Shown here piece after piece: positions 7,680-16,719 of a stretch of 64,000 nucleotides of DNA (the stretch's first letter is position 1; every line of letters begins with the position of its first letter). The position numbers were made by a program, and so were the translations under genes. The notes under the pieces were generated by a model. It ran no database searches, was not told the DNA's origin, and saw only the letters and a program-made list of their open reading frames with translations. Origin of the DNA: Salinisphaera sp. LB1 (GTDB taxonomy: Bacteria; Pseudomonadota; Gammaproteobacteria; Nevskiales; Salinisphaeraceae); the NCBI RefSeq assembly GCF_003177035.1, contig NZ_CP029488.1, positions 1,612,001 to 1,676,000 of the forward strand, given 5' to 3'.

Positions 7680-8942
7680 ATGGCGTGGTTCATCCTTGGT
7701 GTGCTCCTTGCGCTCATCGCGGTGGGCGTGCCCATCGCGTTCGCGCTGATGATCACGGCGGCCGTGTCCATGTATGCGGTCGGCATGAGTCTCATTACCC
7801 TGCCGGTGCAGATGTTCTCGGGCATGAACAGTTTTCCGCTGCTCGCGATCCCGCTGTTCATTTTGATGGGCGAGTTGATGAGCGCCACGAGCATCAGTGA
7901 GCGACTGGTCCAGTTTGCCGGGGCATTGGTCGGTTGGCTGCGGGGTGGCCTGAGTCAAATCAACGTGTTGACCAACATGTTCATGGCCGAGATGAGCGGG
8001 TCCGGCGTGGCGGATGCGGCGGCGCTAAGCCGCGTGTTCGTGCCGGAGATGGAGAAGGCTGGCTACCCGCGAGACTTCTCCGCAGCGCTCACCTCGGCCG
8101 CTGCGACGCTGGGCATCATTATTCCGCCGTCGATTCCGGCCGTGTTGTATGGCGTGACCACCAACACCTCCATTCGGGATCTATTCATTGCCGGCATTGT
8201 GCCTGGGTTGCTCCTCGCCTTCGCGTTCATGATCACCAACTATCTGTTCGCCAGGCGAAACGACTATCCGGTCGATCACCGGTTCGACGTTGTTAGGCTT
8301 GGTGTTGCGTTCCGGCGCGCGCTCGTGCCTTTGCTGATTCCGATTCTCGTCGTCGGTGGGCTGGTGTTTGGGATATTCACGCCGACCGAGGCGTCGGGTA
8401 TCGGTGTGGCATTGGCGTTTTTCTTCGGCCTGGTCATTTCTCGTGATCTGACGCCGCGGCTGATCGGCCGGGTATTCGCCAACGCTGCACGGCAGGCCTC
8501 GGTCGTGATGATGCTCGTGGGGGGATCGGCGGTGCTGGGTCAGGTGCTGGCCAACGAGCAGCTGCCTCAACAGATCGCGACCCAGATGGCCGCGGTCACG
8601 CAGAATCCGATCCTGATTCTGCTGCTGATTAATATTTTTCTGCTGTTTCTGGGCATGGTGCTGCACGCGTCGGCGGCCATCATCATTGTGGTGCCGATGC
8701 TGCTACCACTGGCACAGCAGATCGGCATGGACCCGGTCCATTTCGGCATCATGGTATGTCTTAATCTGGGCATCGGCCAGCAAACCCCGCCGGTGGCATC
8801 GGTTCTTCTGACCGTGTGTTCGATCAACGAAGTCAAGCTCCAAAACGTACTTCGTTACACCAAGTGGTTTCTACTTGCGATGTTTTGTGTGCTGCTGGTC
8901 GTGACTTACGTGCCTGAGGTTACCGTGTGGTTTAAACACTAG
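7680..8942 (+). CDS. dctM: TRAP transporter large permease, DctM family
   Basis: Main membrane subunit of 420 aa with about 12 hydrophobic segments. Typical DctM text is present: MFSGMNSFPLLAIPLFILMG, LTSAAATLGIIIPPSIPAVL, FGIFTPTEASGIG, and near the C-terminus MVCLNLGIGQQTPPVASVLL. The ATG at 7680 is 2 bp after the dctQ stop and matches the usual N-terminus (MAWFILGVLLALIAVGVPIA). A longer in-frame reading starts inside dctQ and is not supported by homology. It works with DctP and DctQ. Confidence 0.95.
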   Translation: MAWFILGVLLALIAVGVPIAFALMITAAVSMYAVGMSLITLPVQMFSGMNSFPLLAIPLFILMGELMSATSISERLVQFAGALVGWLRGGLSQINVLTNMFMAEMSGSGVADAAALSRVFVPEMEKAGYPRDFSAALTSAAATLGIIIPPSIPAVLYGVTTNTSIRDLFIAGIVPGLLLAFAFMITNYLFARRNDYPVDHRFDVVRLGVAFRRALVPLLIPILVVGGLVFGIFTPTEASGIGVALAFFFGLVISRDLTPRLIGRVFANAARQASVVMMLVGGSAVLGQVLANEQLPQQIATQMAAVTQNPILILLLINIFLLFLGMVLHASAAIIIVVPMLLPLAQQIGMDPVHFGIMVCLNLGIGQQTPPVASVLLTVCSINEVKLQNVLRYTKWFLLAMFCVLLVVTYVPEVTVWFKH

Positions 8943-9026
8943 CGTGCCGCTCGGGTAAGAGATTGATTGGAGCCGACTTGACCCGCTCCTATCGTTGTTT
9001 TCGTCTAACGAAAGGACATCGTTTCG

Positions 9027-9887
9027 ATGGTTGACGTCGGCTCCACGACAGATCGCGACCCGCTTTTGGATGGCCACTTTCACATTTTTCTACAGTCTCT
9101 TGACCTCGTGAAAAACCCGCGACATCGCCCGCAGTACGACGCTACCGTCGAAGATTATCTGGCATATCAGCGCGCGTTCGGGCTTGCCGGGGGGCTCCTC
9201 GTACAACCCAGCTTCCTGGGTAATGATAATTCGTTCCTACTCGCGACTTTGGAGAAGTTGGTCCATGAGGCTCCGGGTTCGTGCTTTAAAGGCGTGGCGA
9301 GTGTGTCTCCCGGTACCAGCCATGCCGAACTGCAGCGGCTGGATACTGCCGGGGTGGTGGGAGCGCGGTTCAATCTTTTTCAAAAGAGTCTGCCCCCGTT
9401 CCAGGAGGGGGCATGGCGTTCGTTATTGGAACGCATCGACAATTTGAACTGGCATGTCGAGGTTCAGATCGAAGGTGAGCGATTGCCACAGGTTCTATCG
9501 CACTTAACCGCTGCTTGTAGGCGCGTGGTCGTGGACCACTTCGGTAGGCCGGCTGCGGATAATCCGACCCGATGCCCGGGATATAAAGCGCTCATCAGTG
9601 ACCAATCGGAACGTCTTTGGGTCAAGATCTCTGCGCCTTATCGTGTTTTCCCCCACCTGCCCCGCGATGAAGCGGCAAGCCACGCGGCGGAATTGGCAGA
9701 GGGTTATGCCGCTTCGTTAGGCGAGCATGCGCTGGTGTGGGGGAGTGACTGGCCGTGGACGCAATATGAAGAGGGCATGAGCTGGGAACAAATCATGCGC
9801 TGGCGCTATTTGTGGGCCGAACGGTTCGGACTCCAAGGGCTGCGTACACTCGTTCCTCAGTTCGGCTTGGTCTCGCGTGAGCGGTAA
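9027..9887 (+). CDS. Amidohydrolase, 2-pyrone-4,6-dicarboxylate lactonase-like
   Basis: Predicted metal-dependent TIM-barrel hydrolase of 286 aa in the COG3618/LigI group. Seen motifs: the N-terminal metal-site text LLDGHFHIF (HxH), the central VVVDHFGRPAADN, and the C-terminal LVWGSDWPWTQYEEG with the catalytic Asp. LigI opens the pyrone ring of an aromatic degradation intermediate; other members hydrolyse sugar lactones. Here the barrel motifs are clear but the exact substrate is not. AAAGGA about 11 bases upstream is a weak ribosome binding site. It lies 84 bp after dctM and is probably cotranscribed, so the imported acid may be its substrate or precursor. Confidence 0.85.
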   Translation: MVDVGSTTDRDPLLDGHFHIFLQSLDLVKNPRHRPQYDATVEDYLAYQRAFGLAGGLLVQPSFLGNDNSFLLATLEKLVHEAPGSCFKGVASVSPGTSHAELQRLDTAGVVGARFNLFQKSLPPFQEGAWRSLLERIDNLNWHVEVQIEGERLPQVLSHLTAACRRVVVDHFGRPAADNPTRCPGYKALISDQSERLWVKISAPYRVFPHLPRDEAASHAAELAEGYAASLGEHALVWGSDWPWTQYEEGMSWEQIMRWRYLWAERFGLQGLRTLVPQFGLVSRER

Positions 9888-10014
9888 CTCAGTAACTACT
9901 CATTTGGAGGCGTTGTTGCGGTCGCTTCGTCGTCTGGGGCTTTCCTGCCCGGTTACGTTCCGGGCCTGAATTTCGACGAAAACGTGTGGCGCTATGCCAA
10001 ACGCACGGCGCAGT

Positions 10015-10866
10015 TCACAGCCTGCTGCGAAAGGCCGCCGCGAGCTCGTCGACGGCAGCGCTCGGCCTCCCGAGCTTCACATTTGAATGAAGCATGATAG
10101 GTAACGACGGCAGCTCCGGTAGCCCGAGTTGGCGACCAATATCGATTGCGCCAAGCGGCAGCATGCGCGGCGCCAGAGCGGCAACTCCGATGTTCGCCAT
10201 GACGGCCGCCGATACGGCGGCGACGCCGCCGCCGACGAAGGCTTCCCTCCAGGCAATGCCCGCTTCGTCCAGAAGCCGGCCGGCCATGATGCGGACGTTG
10301 CAGGGCTCTGCAAGGGTGGCCACCGGCAAGGGTTCATCAGCCCGATGTCGCCAATCGGGGGCGGCAAACCAGCCGAACGTCTCCTCGCCCAGAAATTCGC
10401 CGTCATTGCGTCCGGTATCCATGCGAACGAGCACCGTATCGAGTTCGCGGCGTTCGAATTTTTGAAGCAGGTCGGCCGACGATCCGATCCGGACCTCCAT
10501 CAACAATCCCGGGTCTCGTGTGTTCATGCGAGCAATCAGTGCGGCGAGCCCGGGGCCCGCGACATGGTCGCTGATGCCGATCGTGAGACGTTGCCGAGCC
10601 TTTGTGATGGCAGCACGGGCTCGATCGTGTGCCTCCAGTAGTTCCTGCGCGCGCTGCAAAAAAGCGGCGCCATGCGCCGTCAGCGTCACCCATCTCGGGG
10701 TGCGCTCGATAAGACGGTAGCCCAGCCGCGTCTCAAGGCGCTTGAGCTTTAAGCTGACCGCAGACTGGGTTGTCCCCGTGGCTTGTGCCGCGCGCGTAAA
10801 GCTCCCGAGTTCGGCGATGCGCACGAATGCTTGAACGGTAGTCAGATCAAGCGGTCGATTAGTCAT
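10015..10866 (-). CDS. LysR-family transcription regulator
   Basis: Regulator of 283 aa. The N-terminal winged helix is clear: LTTVQAFVRIAELGSFTRAA, QATGTTQSAVSLKLKRLETR, LGYRLIERTPRWVTLTAHG. The effector domain follows from about residue 90 (ITIGISDHVAGPGLAALIAR). It is convergent with the amidohydrolase gene and divergent from the tautomerase gene, with an inverted repeat in the shared 98-bp gap. By the usual LysR layout it should control the tautomerase gene and its own expression. The effector is unknown. Confidence 0.92.
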   Translation of the reverse strand: MTNRPLDLTTVQAFVRIAELGSFTRAAQATGTTQSAVSLKLKRLETRLGYRLIERTPRWVTLTAHGAAFLQRAQELLEAHDRARAAITKARQRLTIGISDHVAGPGLAALIARMNTRDPGLLMEVRIGSSADLLQKFERRELDTVLVRMDTGRNDGEFLGEETFGWFAAPDWRHRADEPLPVATLAEPCNVRIMAGRLLDEAGIAWREAFVGGGVAAVSAAVMANIGVAALAPRMLPLGAIDIGRQLGLPELPSLPIMLHSNVKLGRPSAAVDELAAAFRSRL

Positions 10867-10891
10867 TTCAAATTATCATCGCAGATATATT

Positions 10892-10917
10892 TAGCCATAT
10901 CATATCAATATGGGCTA
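10892..10917. promoter_or_regulatory. Inverted repeat in LysR/tautomerase divergent promoter
   Basis: TAGCCATAT (10892-10900) and ATATGGGCTA (10908-10917) are inverted with a 7-base AT-rich centre and one extra G in the right arm. It lies 26 bp before the LysR start and 47 bp before the tautomerase start, the usual place for a LysR operator. The surroundings are strongly AT-rich compared with the genes. Confidence 0.5.
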
Positions 10918-10964
10918 GCGGTAATTAGTATTGAATCCCCCCGCAATCGACAAGGTGAGAAACG

Positions 10965-11345
10965 ATGCCGCTGTCCCATATTTCACTGAGTGCAGGAAAG
11001 TCCAGGGCTTATCGTCAGGCGATCTGCGACAGCTTGGGCGATGCATTATCGGCGACCTTCGATGTGCCAGAGAACAATAAGTTCGTCCTGGTCCACGAGC
11101 ACGAGGCCGGGAACTTTCATTACAGCGCCGATTATCTCGGTGTCGAGCGAAGCGATGAGCTCGTGGTGATCCAGATTGTCGCGAACAATACGCGGTCTTT
11201 GCAGCAAAAGAAGCGGTTGTATGAGCGCATCACGGCGTTACTGGGAGAAAACCCAGGCGTTAGACCGGAAGATGTCTTCATCAACCTGATCGAGGTACCG
11301 AGTGAAAACTGGTCTCTTGGTCTCGGCCTCGCTCAGTACGCTTGA
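10965..11345 (+). CDS. Tautomerase-family protein
   Basis: Protein of 126 aa in the tautomerase superfamily (Tautomerase_2 type). After removal of Met it begins with Pro (MPLSHISL), the catalytic base of this superfamily. Two beta-alpha-beta units are visible: residues 1-60 and 61-126, the second with ELVVIQIVANNTRSLQQKK and PEDVFINLIEVPSENWSLG. The Asn-Trp/Gly end matches the family. Such enzymes isomerise keto-enol acids or dehalogenate small acids. The position beside a LigI-like hydrolase and TRAP transporter suggests a role in breaking down a ring-opened dicarboxylate. A hairpin follows the stop codon. Confidence 0.85.
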   Translation: MPLSHISLSAGKSRAYRQAICDSLGDALSATFDVPENNKFVLVHEHEAGNFHYSADYLGVERSDELVVIQIVANNTRSLQQKKRLYERITALLGENPGVRPEDVFINLIEVPSENWSLGLGLAQYA

Positions 11346-11377
11346 GGTGGCATCGTTCTGTCTTATTCACAGTGCGA

Positions 11378-11397
11378 GGCGGCCCGAATGGGCCGCC
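11378..11397 (+). terminator. GC-rich hairpin after tautomerase gene
   Basis: GGCGGCCC (11378-11385), loop GAAT, GGGCCGCC (11390-11397): an 8-bp perfect stem 33 bases after the stop codon. No T-run follows, so it is a weak candidate terminator. Confidence 0.35.
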
Positions 11398-11496
11398 GCC
11401 CAATCAGTCGAAAGGAAACGCAAGAATTAGACTGTGCCGGCCTGCCCCTGCCGTTAACAATGATTGCATGTTCGGCATCGCGCGAGGTTTTCGGCC

Positions 11497-12417
11497 ATGG
11501 GGTCAATCAAGCAACAGATGGGGGGCCGTGAGTGGGCCATGCTTCTGGCGCTCGCGCTTCTCTGGGGCGGGTCGTTCTTCTTTGTTGAAATCGCCATCGG
11601 TTCGGTTTCGCCGCTTGCGATCGTATTTCTACGGGTGGTGCTGGCGGCGATAGCACTCTGGTGCTTCTCGGCATGTGCCGGCGTGTCTATCCCACGCGAG
11701 CGCCCCATCTGGTCGGCGTTCGCGGTCATGGCCGTGCTGAACAACGTGATCCCCTTCTCGCTGATCGTCTGGGGGCAGCGAGACGTAGGCGCTGCATTGG
11801 CTTCTATCCTGAACGCGACCACGCCGTTCCTGACCGTATTAGTGGCCGGCGTCTGCCTGCCGGACGAGCGGATGGCGCCGAACAAGGTGATCGGCGTCAT
11901 GGTCGGTTTTTTCGGCGTGGCACTGGTTGTCGGCGGCAATAGAGTGATTGATCTTGGCCAAGATCTGATGGCGCAATTGGCGATCATTGGCGCAGCCCTT
12001 TCTTATGCCTGCGCTGGCGTATACGGCCGACGATTCAAGCAAATGCGGATCAACCCGATCGCGGTTGCGACCGGGCAGGTCACGATGTCGAGCCTCGTAC
12101 TTGCGTTATTGGTGCTCGTTTTCGGTGTGGCCCTGCCATCGCCGAATATTGGATGGACGGTCTGGCTGGCGCTCCTCGGCCTGGGTCTCTTTTCTACGGC
12201 CGTTGCTTACATCCTGTATTTCCGGCTGCTGGAAAGCGCTGGCGCGACCAATCTCCTGCTCGTGACCTTGCTGATCCCGGTCGTAGCGACGGGGCTGGGG
12301 GTGGCTGTGCTCGGCGAGGCGCTTGGTGCAGCGGATTACGCAGGGATGGCATTGATTGGAGTCGGCCTACTCACCATCGATGGGCGTTTTCTGATTGCGG
12401 CTTTGCCGAGGCTATAA
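11497..12417 (+). CDS. EamA/DMT-family transporter
   Basis: Inner-membrane exporter-type protein of 306 aa with ten hydrophobic helices in two EamA halves (about residues 8-140 and 155-295). Recognisable text: MLLALALLWGGSFFFVEIAI, the conserved P-L-A-I-V-F-L-R-V-V stretch, ALASILNATTPFLTVLVAG, and in the second half TAVAYILYFRLLESAGATN with LLIPVVATGLGV and GEAL. The start at 11497 (MGSIKQQMGG) has GCGAGG about 8 bases upstream; a TTG eleven codons earlier is possible but less likely. Substrate unknown; DMT proteins usually export amino acids or metabolites. Confidence 0.88.
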   Translation: MGSIKQQMGGREWAMLLALALLWGGSFFFVEIAIGSVSPLAIVFLRVVLAAIALWCFSACAGVSIPRERPIWSAFAVMAVLNNVIPFSLIVWGQRDVGAALASILNATTPFLTVLVAGVCLPDERMAPNKVIGVMVGFFGVALVVGGNRVIDLGQDLMAQLAIIGAALSYACAGVYGRRFKQMRINPIAVATGQVTMSSLVLALLVLVFGVALPSPNIGWTVWLALLGLGLFSTAVAYILYFRLLESAGATNLLLVTLLIPVVATGLGVAVLGEALGAADYAGMALIGVGLLTIDGRFLIAALPRL

Positions 12418-12682
12418 CAGACGGCATCTCGCCGAGAGACGCTTCCGATGATGAGATAAGGCCGGCCCGACCCATCCGGATTCGGCAACGCTACATGGGC
12501 CATGGCGCAAAGGACGGTTAGCGTAAGCGGCCCCGGCGAGCATGAGTCATTCGGAACATGACGACGAGACAGCCCGCGAAGCGGTATGCGCCGGCAGCAA
12601 TACCGCGATCACAGTCTCCAGTTACAGCGACAAGCGCCGCGGTCGAGCTCCACCCGGCCACGGGAGCACGTGTCGGCCGGCG

Positions 12683-13564
12683 CTAATCGATCGTTGCCAA
12701 CAGATGATTCCAGAACCGCTCGGCCGGGGGACGCAGCGATCGCCGCTCGGGCCGGGTCAACACGAATTGCTGACGGGCTGGGCAGGCCAGCTCGAAAGGC
12801 GCCACCAGTATCTGCGGGTCGCCGACCAGGCCGCGGTGGGCCAGTGCAATACCGCAGCCCTGGGCCGCGAGTCGCAGGGTCATGCTCTGCGTGTCGCACC
12901 ATAGATGCCGGGCCGGCATCTCCGACAGGCCCGCGGCATCCAGCCAGTCCGGCCAGCCGACGGTGAATCCCGCCGTATGCAGCAGGGTATGACCGGTCAG
13001 TGCCGATGGGGCGGTGAGCGTCGCCGCGAGTGCTGGCGCACACACGGGCGTCAAGGCATCGGTGCCCAACGATTGTTGTACGAGATGCGGCCAGTCGCCG
13101 GCACCGTAGCGGATTTCCAGATCCACGTCCTCGCCGATGAAATCGTCTGCCCACACGCCGGTGACCACGCGCAGCGGCGTTTCGGGTTGCTGGCGATGAA
13201 AGCTTTGCAGACGCGGCGCCAACCAGAACTGCTGGATCGCCGGTGTGGCGCGGATAGTGACCGGCGCGTCCGGTTCGGGCCCGAAAACCTCGGCCGTGCC
13301 GTGGGCGAGTCGGTCGAACGCATCCTGCACGCTCGGCAGCCACGCCCGCCCGGCCTCGGTCAGCGTGAGCGAGCGAGCATGGCGGATGAACAAGTCCTGG
13401 CCGAGCCGCGCTTCCAGCATGCGGATGCGCTGGCTGATGGCCGACTGGGTGACAGCCAGTTCCTCGCCGGCCCGCGTGAAGCTGAGCGTACGCCCAGCGG
13501 CCTCGAAGGCCTGCAGCCAGGCCACCGGGGGCAGGCGGGCCATCAGCGCACGCCTCGTCGCCAC
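12683..13564 (-). CDS. LysR-family regulator, GcvA-like
   Basis: Regulator of 293 aa. The helix-turn-helix text LPPVAWLQAFEAAGRTLSFT, RAGEELAVTQSAISQRIRML and LGQDLFIRHARSLTLTEAG is of the GcvA subgroup, as is the effector domain (DVDLEIRYGAGDWPHL, AAQGCGIALAHRGLV, ACPARQQFVLTRPE). It is divergent from a gamma-butyrobetaine-dioxygenase-like gene, with two palindromes between them, so it probably regulates that gene. Confidence 0.92.
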   Translation of the reverse strand: MATRRALMARLPPVAWLQAFEAAGRTLSFTRAGEELAVTQSAISQRIRMLEARLGQDLFIRHARSLTLTEAGRAWLPSVQDAFDRLAHGTAEVFGPEPDAPVTIRATPAIQQFWLAPRLQSFHRQQPETPLRVVTGVWADDFIGEDVDLEIRYGAGDWPHLVQQSLGTDALTPVCAPALAATLTAPSALTGHTLLHTAGFTVGWPDWLDAAGLSEMPARHLWCDTQSMTLRLAAQGCGIALAHRGLVGDPQILVAPFELACPARQQFVLTRPERRSLRPPAERFWNHLLATID

Positions 13565-13601
13565 GTCGGTGCGGGCGTCATCGATTGATTACCCTGATTC
13601 A

Positions 13602-13643
13602 TACGGCCATGATGCCGTAAAAGCCTTAGCTCAGCTAAGGCTT
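13602..13643. promoter_or_regulatory. Two adjacent palindromes between LysR and dioxygenase genes
   Basis: TACGGC-6-GCCGTA at 13602-13619 and, directly after it, a 23-base perfect palindrome with arms AAGCCTTAGCT / AGCTAAGGCTT around a single C at 13621-13643. The second contains the T-N11-A pattern typical of LysR sites. Both lie between the divergent starts and are likely regulator binding sites; the longer one could also act as a hairpin. Confidence 0.5.
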
Positions 13644-13744
13644 CGGGGCGGGATTCATCGTTTGTCGGGATCATGGCGCCGGTTCATTCTGGGTGCCAGC
13701 ATTTCGCGAGCCCGGTGCTCGCTCGAATCAAGACGAGGATGGAT

Positions 13745-14917
13745 ATGGCGTCCGTGATCGATCGAGAACGCGTCGACATGAAGGAGCTGGCCGATTACAG
13801 CGACGGCCCTGCGCTGGTTTCGGCCGCGCTCACCGAAGGCTCTGGCTCGCCGCGTGTCGCGCTGGCCTGGGACGACGGCGCCGAGACCGCGTTGCCGCCG
13901 ATCTGGCTGCGCGATCACTGTCCCTGCGACGCCTGCCGCCATGCCACCTCGCGCGAGCGCTTGTTCAAGATCATCGATGCCGAAGTCGGCGTGCCGAACG
14001 TCTCGCTCGACCACGGCGTGTTGGTTCTCGACTGGCCGGACGGCCACGAAAGCCGTTTCGACAGCGTCTGGCTGCATCAGCGCCGGCCGGGCCAGCATCG
14101 CTTTCAGCCGGCCGTCCCCGCGGCCCGCGCCTGGCGTGAGGGCTTCCTGCCGGCGCGCGTGGCGCACGGCGATTTCACCGCCGGCAGCGAGGGCCAACGG
14201 CGCTGGCTCGAAGCGCTGATTCGCGACGGGCTCGTGCTGCTCGACAATGGCCCGACCGAGCTCGACGAAGTCGTGCGCATCGCCGAATCCATCGGCCCGA
14301 TGCGGGCGACCAACTTCGGCGCCCGCTTCGACGTGCAGTCCAAGCCGAACCCGAACAATGCCGCCTACACTGCGATCGAGCTGGAACTGCATACCGATCT
14401 GCCGAACTGGCGCCATCCGCCGGATATCCAGTTGCTGTATTGCCTGGAAAATGATGCGCAAGGCGGTGCCTCGACCTTTGCGGATGGCTTCGCGGTGGCC
14501 GAGGCCATGCGCCAGGAAGCGCCGCGGCATTTCGCGATGCTGGCCGAGACGCCCATCGATCTGCGTTTCCAGGACGACGCGCACGACATCGCCGTGCGTG
14601 AGCCGATCATCCGCGTCGACGACCATGGTGAACTGCGCGAGATCCGCTTCAACAACTGGATTCGCGACGCCGTCGACATCGCCCCCGACCGGATCGAGGC
14701 CTGGTACGCTGCCTACTGCGACTTCTGGGCCCGCCTGCGGGCACCGCGCTATCGCGCCGACTTCGAGTTGGCCCCCGGCCAGATGGTCGCCTTCGACAAC
14801 CGGCGCGTGCTGCACGGCCGCGGCGAGTTCAATCCCAACACCGGCAAGCGTCATTTGCAGGGCTGCTATCTCGATTACGACATGGTCGAGTCCAAGTTGC
14901 GCGTTCTGGCGCGCTGA
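13745..14917 (+). CDS. Gamma-butyrobetaine dioxygenase-like 2-oxoglutarate/Fe(II) oxygenase
   Basis: Protein of 390 aa with the two-part layout of gamma-butyrobetaine and trimethyllysine hydroxylases. The N-terminal domain (about 1-105) has the zinc-binding DHCPCDACRH; the C-terminal TauD-type oxygenase domain carries the iron ligands LELHTDLPNW (HxD) and NRRVLHGRGEF, where the Arg nearby can bind 2-oxoglutarate. The enzymes hydroxylate trimethylammonium acids, the last step of carnitine synthesis; related bacterial proteins act on other betaines. The start at 13745 follows GAGGA by 5 bases; an ATG two codons earlier or one further upstream is possible. It is divergent from a GcvA-like regulator. 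Exact substrate is inferred only. Confidence 0.88.
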   Translation: MASVIDRERVDMKELADYSDGPALVSAALTEGSGSPRVALAWDDGAETALPPIWLRDHCPCDACRHATSRERLFKIIDAEVGVPNVSLDHGVLVLDWPDGHESRFDSVWLHQRRPGQHRFQPAVPAARAWREGFLPARVAHGDFTAGSEGQRRWLEALIRDGLVLLDNGPTELDEVVRIAESIGPMRATNFGARFDVQSKPNPNNAAYTAIELELHTDLPNWRHPPDIQLLYCLENDAQGGASTFADGFAVAEAMRQEAPRHFAMLAETPIDLRFQDDAHDIAVREPIIRVDDHGELREIRFNNWIRDAVDIAPDRIEAWYAAYCDFWARLRAPRYRADFELAPGQMVAFDNRRVLHGRGEFNPNTGKRHLQGCYLDYDMVESKLRVLAR

Positions 14918-15117
14918 GCGGCGTTCGTCGCCATGACCGCGGACGCGGCCCGGCCCCACGGCTTCGGGGCCAGGGCTTTCGAGTCATCCATGCGCGGGAT
15001 GCGTGTCTTGCCCTCGTGGCTGGCCGTCGCCATGATCCATGGTGTACTGCCTCCGCATGAGCGCGATCGACGTAGGTGATTGCGCGATCTCGCTTGAGCG
15101 CAACGCATCGATGGATC

Positions 15118-16719
15118 ATGACGCACACTGACCGCCACGGCCGACGCCGAATACTCAAGGGCCTCGCGGCCGGTTTGGTCGGCGCCCGGCTGTGGCCCGG
15201 CGCCGCCCGCGCGGGTGCGCTCGGCTGGCGCGCGCCATGGGGGGCGCCGCCGGGCGCGGGGGTTTTCCAACGCCCGCTGCCGGTGCCGAAGCAGGCCACG
15301 GGCGAGCTCGATGCCGCCGGTGTCCGCCATTATCAACTCGCCGCCCGACCCGGTGCGAGCGAACTGGTCGCCGGTGTGCAGACGCGGACCTGGAGCTACA
15401 ACGGCTCTTGGCTGGGGCCGACGCTGCGTATTCCGCGCCACCACCCAGTCAAGTTGCACGTGCACAACGGGCTCGATCAGCCCACGACCTTGCACTGGCA
15501 CGGGGCGCAAGTGCCCGGGCGCATGGATGGCGGCCCGCACAGCGTGATCGCGCCGGGCCAGACCTGGACGGCTGCCTACACGCTCACCCAGCCGGCCGCC
15601 ACCCTCTGGTATCACCCGCATCCGCACGCCTACACCGGGCCGCAGGTGTATGCCGGCATGGCCGGCATGCTCTGGATCGACGACGATACGGACGCGCGGC
15701 TGGCGTTGCCGCGCACCTACGGCATCGACGATCTGCCGGTCGCGATCCAGGACCGGCGCATCGACGCCGACGGCCGGCTTGCCTACATGAGCGCCGCAGG
15801 CGACGTCATGGGCATGAAGGGCGATCGGTTCCTGGTCAACGGCGTGGAGCAGCCCTACGCCGAAGTGGCCGCGGGGTGGCTGCGCTTACGGGTGCTGAAC
15901 GCCTCGAATGCACGCATCGTCAATCTGGCCTTCCGCGATGGCCGGCGTTTTCATGTCATCGCCGGGGATGCGGGGCTGTTGGCGGAGCCGGCGCCGATGG
16001 ATCAACTGCTGCTGGCGCCGGCCGAACGGGCCCAGATTCTGGTCGATCTGCGCGGCGACGACGGCCGGCACGTGGTACTCACAAGCGACTCCGGCGCGGT
16101 CGTGCCCGATTTGTATCGCACACCAATGGCGGTCGACGCCCATGATCGCCGGGGCTTTGATCTGCTCGAGCTGCGGGTCGGCCCGTCGCTGGCACTCGGC
16201 ACGCGTCTGCCGGCGCAGCTCGTCGACCCACCGCGCCTCGAACCCGACGGGCCCACGCGGCGCTTCGTCATGAACGGCATGATCGTCTCGGACGCATTCG
16301 CGCGCATGCAGGCCGGCCACGGCTATATCCCGCGTGCGGCCAACGGGCCGGGCGGCATGAGCGCGGGCGTGGGTGGCCGCGACCTGTTCGCCATCAACGG
16401 TGAAACCATGGACATGCACAAGATCAATGTCCGCGTGAAGCTTGGCACCACCGAAGTCTGGCAGGTCACCAACGTGAGCCTCATGGCGCATCCGTTCCAC
16501 ATGCACGGTACGTCGTTTCTCATCCGCTCGCGCGACGGCCGCTCGCCGGCGCCGCACGAGCGTAGCTGGAAGGATGTGGTGCTGGTGCGCGGCGGCGAGA
16601 CGGTAGCGCTGATCGCGTCATTCGATCACCCGGCCGATGCCGCACATGCGTACATGTATCACTGTCATATCCTCGAGCACGAGGACAACGGCATGATGGG
16701 GCAATTCGTCGTTGCGTAG
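15118..16719 (+). CDS. Multicopper oxidase, CueO/SufI-type, Tat-exported
   Basis: Periplasmic copper enzyme of 533 aa. A twin-arginine signal (GRRRILKGLAAGL) lies at the start and ends near AARA. Three cupredoxin domains carry all copper ligands: LHWHGAQVPG and WYHPHPHAYT in domain 1, and HPFHMHGTSFL plus the type 1 site HCHILEHEDNGMM in domain 3. Met-rich text in the C-terminal third (MNGMIVSDAFARM, GGMSAGVGG, GETMDMHKIN) recalls the cuprous-ion site of CueO, so copper detoxification is a reasonable role. The ATG at 15118 is chosen because the Tat signal starts right after it; an in-frame start 14 codons earlier is weaker. No other copper genes are adjacent. Confidence 0.92.
   Translation: MTHTDRHGRRRILKGLAAGLVGARLWPGAARAGALGWRAPWGAPPGAGVFQRPLPVPKQATGELDAAGVRHYQLAARPGASELVAGVQTRTWSYNGSWLGPTLRIPRHHPVKLHVHNGLDQPTTLHWHGAQVPGRMDGGPHSVIAPGQTWTAAYTLTQPAATLWYHPHPHAYTGPQVYAGMAGMLWIDDDTDARLALPRTYGIDDLPVAIQDRRIDADGRLAYMSAAGDVMGMKGDRFLVNGVEQPYAEVAAGWLRLRVLNASNARIVNLAFRDGRRFHVIAGDAGLLAEPAPMDQLLLAPAERAQILVDLRGDDGRHVVLTSDSGAVVPDLYRTPMAVDAHDRRGFDLLELRVGPSLALGTRLPAQLVDPPRLEPDGPTRRFVMNGMIVSDAFARMQAGHGYIPRAANGPGGMSAGVGGRDLFAINGETMDMHKINVRVKLGTTEVWQVTNVSLMAHPFHMHGTSFLIRSRDGRSPAPHERSWKDVVLVRGGETVALIASFDHPADAAHAYMYHCHILEHEDNGMMGQFVVA

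Noticed and set aside
13655-14959. Open frame of about 430 codons antisense to the dioxygenase gene
   Set aside because: Shadow of the GC-rich gene; the dioxygenase frame has metal ligands and family motifs, this one none.
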